From Halomonas sp. LBP4 (GTDB lineage Bacteria > Pseudomonadota > Gammaproteobacteria > Pseudomonadales > Halomonadaceae), in contig NZ_PDOG01000010.1 in NCBI RefSeq assembly GCF_003202205.1, positions 37,776-101,775 on the forward strand: a stretch of 64,000 nt of DNA, written 5' to 3'. Positions within the stretch are counted from its first letter, which is position 1. Each line of letters starts with the position of its first letter. This document shows positions 60,730 to 64,000 of the stretch, piece after piece. The notes under the pieces are model-generated. The model was not told where the DNA came from. It did not search any database and saw only the letters and a list, made by a program, of their open reading frames with translations. The position numbers and the translations under genes are program-made.

Positions 60730-60747
60730 ACGCCACAGGAGCGATCC

Positions 60748-61551
60748 ATGACCTCATTACTGGTACGCCCCCACGCGCCCGATGCCCAAGGCAAGGTGCT
60801 GGAAGTCACCCCCGAATCCGCCGGCTGGGACCATGTGGGCTTTCGCGTGCACAAACTGGCGAAGGGCCAGGGGCTCGAGGCCAACACCGGTGACCGCGAG
60901 CACTGTTTGGTGCTGCTGTCGGGTCACGCCACCGTGACCAGCGGCGAGCACCGCTGGGAGGACATCGGCGAGCGCATGGATATCTTCGAGAAGATACCGC
61001 CCTATGCCGTCTATCTCCCGGATGGCGTGAGCTTCAGCGTGGAAGCCACCACCGACCTGGAACTGGCCGTGTGCAGCGCCCCGGGCAAGGGCAATCACGC
61101 CCCGCGCCTGATCACCCCGGACCAGGTCAAGCGCAGCACTCGGGGAACCGGCACCAATACCCGCCATATCCAGGACATCCTGCCGGAGACCGAACCGGCC
61201 GACAGCCTGCTGGTGGTGGAGGTCTACACGCCGGCGGGCAACTGGTCCAGCTACCCGCCGCACAAGCACGACGTGGACAACCTGCCCGAGGAGTCGATCC
61301 TCGAGGAGACCTACTACCACCGCCTCAATCCGTCCCAGGGCTTCGCCTTCCAGCGGGTCTACACCGACGACCGCTCCCTGGACGAGACCATGGCGGTGGA
61401 GGACGGCTGCTGCGTGATGGTGCCCCGCGGCTACCATCCCGCCGGCACGCCCCACGGCTACGAGCTCTACTACCTGAACGTGATGGCCGGCCCCAAGCGC
61501 AAGTGGAAGTTCCAGAACGACCCGGCCCATGAGTGGATCGTCAAGCAGTGA
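60748..61551 (+). CDS. iolB: 5-deoxy-glucuronate isomerase
   Basis: 267-residue cupin enzyme that converts 5-deoxy-glucuronate to 5-dehydro-2-deoxygluconate. SSYPPHKHDVDNLPEESILEE carries the metal His/Glu cluster, and GCCVMVPRGYHPAGTPHGYE holds the second cupin motif. It follows iolG and ends in an intrinsic terminator. AGGAG precedes the ATG. Confidence 0.96.
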   Translation: MTSLLVRPHAPDAQGKVLEVTPESAGWDHVGFRVHKLAKGQGLEANTGDREHCLVLLSGHATVTSGEHRWEDIGERMDIFEKIPPYAVYLPDGVSFSVEATTDLELAVCSAPGKGNHAPRLITPDQVKRSTRGTGTNTRHIQDILPETEPADSLLVVEVYTPAGNWSSYPPHKHDVDNLPEESILEETYYHRLNPSQGFAFQRVYTDDRSLDETMAVEDGCCVMVPRGYHPAGTPHGYELYYLNVMAGPKRKWKFQNDPAHEWIVKQ

Positions 61552-61600
61552 GCGGGCTCTCCCGCCTGCATCGTCAGACTCTCCGTCCTGACGTCTCTTC

Positions 61601-61626
61601 GCCCCGCCCCGTGCGGGGCTTTTTTG
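61601..61626 (+). terminator. intrinsic terminator after iolB
   Basis: GCCCCGC / GCGGGGC stem with a 5-nt loop followed by six T. It lies 50 nt after the iolB stop, between iolB and the convergent TauE/SafE gene. Confidence 0.92.
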
Positions 61627-61640
61627 TGCCGGCAGACCGG

Positions 61641-62384
61641 TCACCCCAGCGCCTTGGCCACCAGTTGCACGCCGACGATGGCCATGGCCAGGATCACCAG
61701 GCGATAGAAGAGCGCCTCGCTGACCCGTTGCTGCAGCCACAGGCCGCTACGCACCCCGAACCAGGCCACCGGCACCAGCAGCAGAGAGGCCCAGGCGCTG
61801 GTGATATTGATCTCGCCGAGCCACAGGTAGGGCCCGAGTTTCATCAGGTTCACCGCGGCGAAGGCCAGCGCGCTGGTGGCGATGAAGGTCTCCTTGGGCA
61901 GCCGCCGGGGGATCAGGTAGAGGTTGAGCGGCGGCGCCCCGGCATGGGCCAGGAAGCTGGTGAAGCCGCAGCCGGTACCGGCCGGCAGCGCCCAGCGCGG
62001 CGAGATGGGCCGCCCGGCCGCCGGCCTGAGCAGCATATAGGCGGCGAACAGCAGCGAGAGCACGCCGAGCAGCAGGCGCACCCCGTTCTCGTCGAGAGTG
62101 CCGGCCAGCAGGGTGCCGATGACCACGCCGACCGCCAGCCCCGGCACCAGGCGGCGCACCTCGGCACCATCGTGCCGGCCCCACCAGGCCTTGACCGTGA
62201 AGGCGTCCATCACCAGCAACAGCGGCAGCAGCAGGCCGGCGGCCTCGATGGGCCCGATGGCCAGCGCCATCAGCGGCACCGAGAGGGTACCGAAGCCCCC
62301 GGCGAAACCGCCCTTGGAGACGCCGGTGAGGTAGGTGGAGGCGACGATCAGGGTCCAGGCGAACCAGGAGTAGTCGGGCAGCAT
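61641..62384 (-). CDS. TauE/SafE-family membrane permease
   Basis: 247 residues with about eight transmembrane segments in two repeats; STYLTGVSKGGFAGGFG and GCGFTSFLAHAGAPPLNLYLIP are family motifs. Members export or import sulfur-containing or organic anions; the substrate is unknown here. ATG 62384 has AAGGA six bases upstream, better than the ATG at 62420. It is downstream of gap but separated by a terminator. Confidence 0.87.
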   Translation of the reverse strand: MLPDYSWFAWTLIVASTYLTGVSKGGFAGGFGTLSVPLMALAIGPIEAAGLLLPLLLVMDAFTVKAWWGRHDGAEVRRLVPGLAVGVVIGTLLAGTLDENGVRLLLGVLSLLFAAYMLLRPAAGRPISPRWALPAGTGCGFTSFLAHAGAPPLNLYLIPRRLPKETFIATSALAFAAVNLMKLGPYLWLGEINITSAWASLLLVPVAWFGVRSGLWLQQRVSEALFYRLVILAMAIVGVQLVAKALG

Positions 62385-62420
62385 CGGGCATCCTTGCGGG
62401 GAAACGGGCATGACAGACAC

Positions 62421-62453
62421 GAAAACGCCGGGGCGGTGTGCCGCCCCGGCGTT
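62421..62453 (-). terminator. intrinsic terminator after gap
   Basis: AACGCCGGGGCGG / CCGCCCCGGCGTT, a perfect 13-bp stem with a 4-nt loop; on the minus strand it is followed by a short T run. It lies about 34 nt past the gap stop. Confidence 0.85.
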
Positions 62454-62487
62454 CGATCATACCAACCTGCGTGGTCAAGTCACCGCA

Positions 62488-63510
62488 TCAGGCGGCGTCG
62501 CGCTTGGCGTCACTCGCGGCCTGCATGGACAGGGCGGTATCGAGCATGCGGTTGGAGAAGCCCCACTCGTTGTCGTACCAGGCCATCACCTTGACCAGGC
62601 GACCGTTCACCCGGGTGTGGTTGGCATCGAAGGTCGAGGAGTTGGCGTCGTGGTTGAAGTCGATGGAGACCAGCGGCTGGGCGTTGACCGCCAGCACCGG
62701 GGAGCCCTCGGCGGCCTTGGCGACGATGGCGTTGATCTCTTCCTTGGTGGTGTCGCGGCTGGCGGTGAACACCAGGTCCACCAGCGAGACGTTGATCACC
62801 GGCACCCGCACCGCCAGGCCGTCGAACTTGCCGGCGAGGTCGGGCAGGACCAGCCCCACCGCCGCCGCGGCCCCGGTCTTGGTCGGGATCATCGAGTGAG
62901 TGGCGCTGCGCGCCCGGTAGGGGTCGCTGTGGTAGACGTCGGAGAGGTTCTGGTCGTTGGTGTAGGCGTGCACCGTGGTCATCAGGCCGTTCTCGATGCC
63001 CACCGCCTCGTTGAGGGCCTGGGCCACCGGGGCCAGGCAGTTGGTGGTGCAGGAAGCATTGGAGACCACCTTGTGCTCGGCGGTCAGCACGTCCTCGTTG
63101 ACGCCGTAGACCACGGTGGCGTCGGCATCGGGGCTCGGCGCGGAGATCAGCACCCGCTGGGCGCCGGCCTCCAGATGCTTGGCGGCGGCGGCACGCTTGG
63201 TGAACAGGCCGGTGCATTCCATCACCAGGTCAACGTCCATTGCCTTCCACGGCAGCTCAGCGGGGTCACGCTGCGACAGGATGGTGATGCGGTCGCCATC
63301 CACGCTCAGGCTCTCCTCGTCATGCTCTACCTTGAAGGGAAAGTGGCCGTGCACGGTGTCGTGACGCAGCAGGTGGGCATTGAGGGCGGGATCGCCCAGG
63401 TCGTTGATGGCGACCACTTGCACACGATTGCGGTAGCCGTTCTCGTAAAGGGCGCGAAGCACGTTGCGGCCGATGCGGCCGAAGCCGTTGATGGCGATCT
63501 TGAGCGTCAT
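62488..63510 (-). CDS. gap: type I glyceraldehyde-3-phosphate dehydrogenase
   Basis: 340 residues. NAD-binding INGFGRIGRNVLRA, catalytic Cys154 in SNASCTTNCLAP and the late WYDNEWGFSNRM are all present. It interconverts glyceraldehyde-3-phosphate and 1,3-bisphosphoglycerate. It is divergent from pyruvate kinase, and both flank HexR-like boxes, which suggests common control by ketodeoxyphosphogluconate. Cofactor preference (NAD or NADP) cannot be read with confidence. Confidence 0.96.
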   Translation of the reverse strand: MTLKIAINGFGRIGRNVLRALYENGYRNRVQVVAINDLGDPALNAHLLRHDTVHGHFPFKVEHDEESLSVDGDRITILSQRDPAELPWKAMDVDLVMECTGLFTKRAAAAKHLEAGAQRVLISAPSPDADATVVYGVNEDVLTAEHKVVSNASCTTNCLAPVAQALNEAVGIENGLMTTVHAYTNDQNLSDVYHSDPYRARSATHSMIPTKTGAAAAVGLVLPDLAGKFDGLAVRVPVINVSLVDLVFTASRDTTKEEINAIVAKAAEGSPVLAVNAQPLVSIDFNHDANSSTFDANHTRVNGRLVKVMAWYDNEWGFSNRMLDTALSMQAASDAKRDAA

Positions 63511-63672
63511 GGCGTCTTTCCTCTCGCTCCAGTGGCGTCTGGTGGGTCGTGGCTGAGCCGATTGGCGGAGGCATCCAGGCTTGGCGACCGGCGTCGATCT
63601 CGTCCCTGCGTAACGGCCTGCGGCTCATCTGCCCCTTAATGTGGACCAGTCGACAAAAAGACTCAAGTATTT

Positions 63673-63687
63673 TTTAGTAACTTTACA
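63673..63687. promoter_or_regulatory. candidate HexR box near gap
   Basis: TTTAGTAACTTTACA matches 13 of 15 positions of the gammaproteobacterial HexR motif TGTAGTAAAnTTACA. It is about 160 nt upstream of gap. The 63511-63887 gap has no supported gene; it holds this box and a second one. Confidence 0.55.
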
Positions 63688-63818
63688 ACATATGGTTCTG
63701 CCATGGCCAAGACGCGAATTTTACCGGAATGCCGCACCATCCGGAGATAGTTCGACTAGATGAATCGATTCACCTGCGTGATCAGGCAGAGACATCGCCG
63801 CATCATGATGCGTCTTTA

Positions 63819-63833
63819 TGTAGTAAACTTACC
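63819..63833. promoter_or_regulatory. candidate HexR box near the pyruvate kinase gene
   Basis: TGTAGTAAACTTACC matches the HexR motif TGTAGTAAAnTTACA in all but the last position. It is 54 nt upstream of the pyruvate kinase start. HexR control of gap and pyk is known in Pseudomonas, Shewanella and relatives. Confidence 0.65.
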
Positions 63834-63887
63834 AGAAAGGCGCTATCGTACCCCGACAACAACACAGCCCCACCGGAGGAGCCCGAC

Positions 63888-64000
63888 ATGTCGAGCACAC
63901 CGCTGCACGATCCCATCCGCCGCACCAAGATCGTCGCCACCCTGGGCCCGGCCAGCGACCGCGACGGCGTGCTGGAGGCGATGATCGCCGCCGGCGTCGA
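63888..64000 (+). CDS. pyk: pyruvate kinase, N-terminal part
   Basis: 37 codons are in the window; the gene continues past the right edge. The start reads MSSTPLHDPIRRTKIVATLG and then PASD and LEAMIAAGVD, the standard pyruvate kinase N-terminus. GGAGGA lies seven bases before the ATG. It is divergent from gap, and a HexR-like box lies 54 nt upstream. Confidence 0.9.
   Translation, partial: MSSTPLHDPIRRTKIVATLGPASDRDGVLEAMIAAGV

Overview
The window is GC-rich chromosomal DNA from a gammaproteobacterium, most likely a member of the Halomonadaceae (Halomonas or a close relative). This is inferred from gene order and families: folP-ftsH-rlmE, greA-carBA-dapB, grpE-dnaK-dnaJ, recN, fur, bamE, ratBA, smpB-ssrA, a carboxyspermidine-type polyamine pair, and a gap/pyk divergent pair with HexR-like boxes. 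No 16S gene is present, so the assignment is not proven. No complete mobile element, tRNA, rRNA or CRISPR array was found.

Layout. 0-10.8 kb: housekeeping genes, mostly leftward (glmM start, folP, ftsH, rlmE, greA, carB, carA, dapB; yhbY rightward). The carA leader looks like a transcription attenuator. 10.9-12.8 kb: one protein joining a Clp1/Grc3-like P-loop kinase module to an RNase Z-like metallo-beta-lactamase module. 12.9-18.4 kb: an iron-siderophore-type ABC transporter with two DUF2218 genes and two EamA transporters. 18.4-19.6 kb: a rhuM stub and a solitary HNH nuclease gene. 19.6-28.4 kb: the dnaJ/dnaK/grpE heat-shock operon with a sigma-32 promoter, recN with two SOS boxes, fur, bamE, ratB, ratA, smpB and tmRNA. 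28.7-31.1 kb: carboxynorspermidine dehydrogenase and decarboxylase (alternative spermidine route).

31.2-48.2 kb is accessory. It holds an alpha/beta hydrolase, an AraC regulator, and a sugar/polyol catabolic group under a LacI regulator (two Gfo/Idh dehydrogenases, two TIM-barrel isomerases, one orphan binding protein). An amino-acid group follows: an ornithine cyclodeaminase family protein, a 50-residue membrane peptide, a DadA-like oxidase, an AraC regulator and putA. Two genetic relics sit here: a decayed copy of the mmsA 3' end with its terminator, and an internally deleted ornithine cyclodeaminase gene.

48.3-61.6 kb is a nearly complete myo-inositol catabolic locus. An ABC importer (binding protein, permease, ATPase) brings inositol in. 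IolG oxidises it, IolE dehydrates it, IolD opens the ring, IolB isomerises, an IolC-DUF2090 fusion phosphorylates and probably cleaves, and MmsA oxidises malonic semialdehyde to acetyl-CoA. An RpiR-family regulator is encoded in the divergent promoter region, which carries two copies of a TTGGAAT-N4-ATTCCAA-type palindrome. 61.6-64 kb: a TauE/SafE permease, gap, and the start of pyruvate kinase.

The strongest leads are the kinase/RNase Z-like fusion, the carA attenuator with mutually exclusive stems, the relics that imply rearrangement of the inositol and proline loci, and a proposed D-proline to L-proline salvage cassette beside putA.
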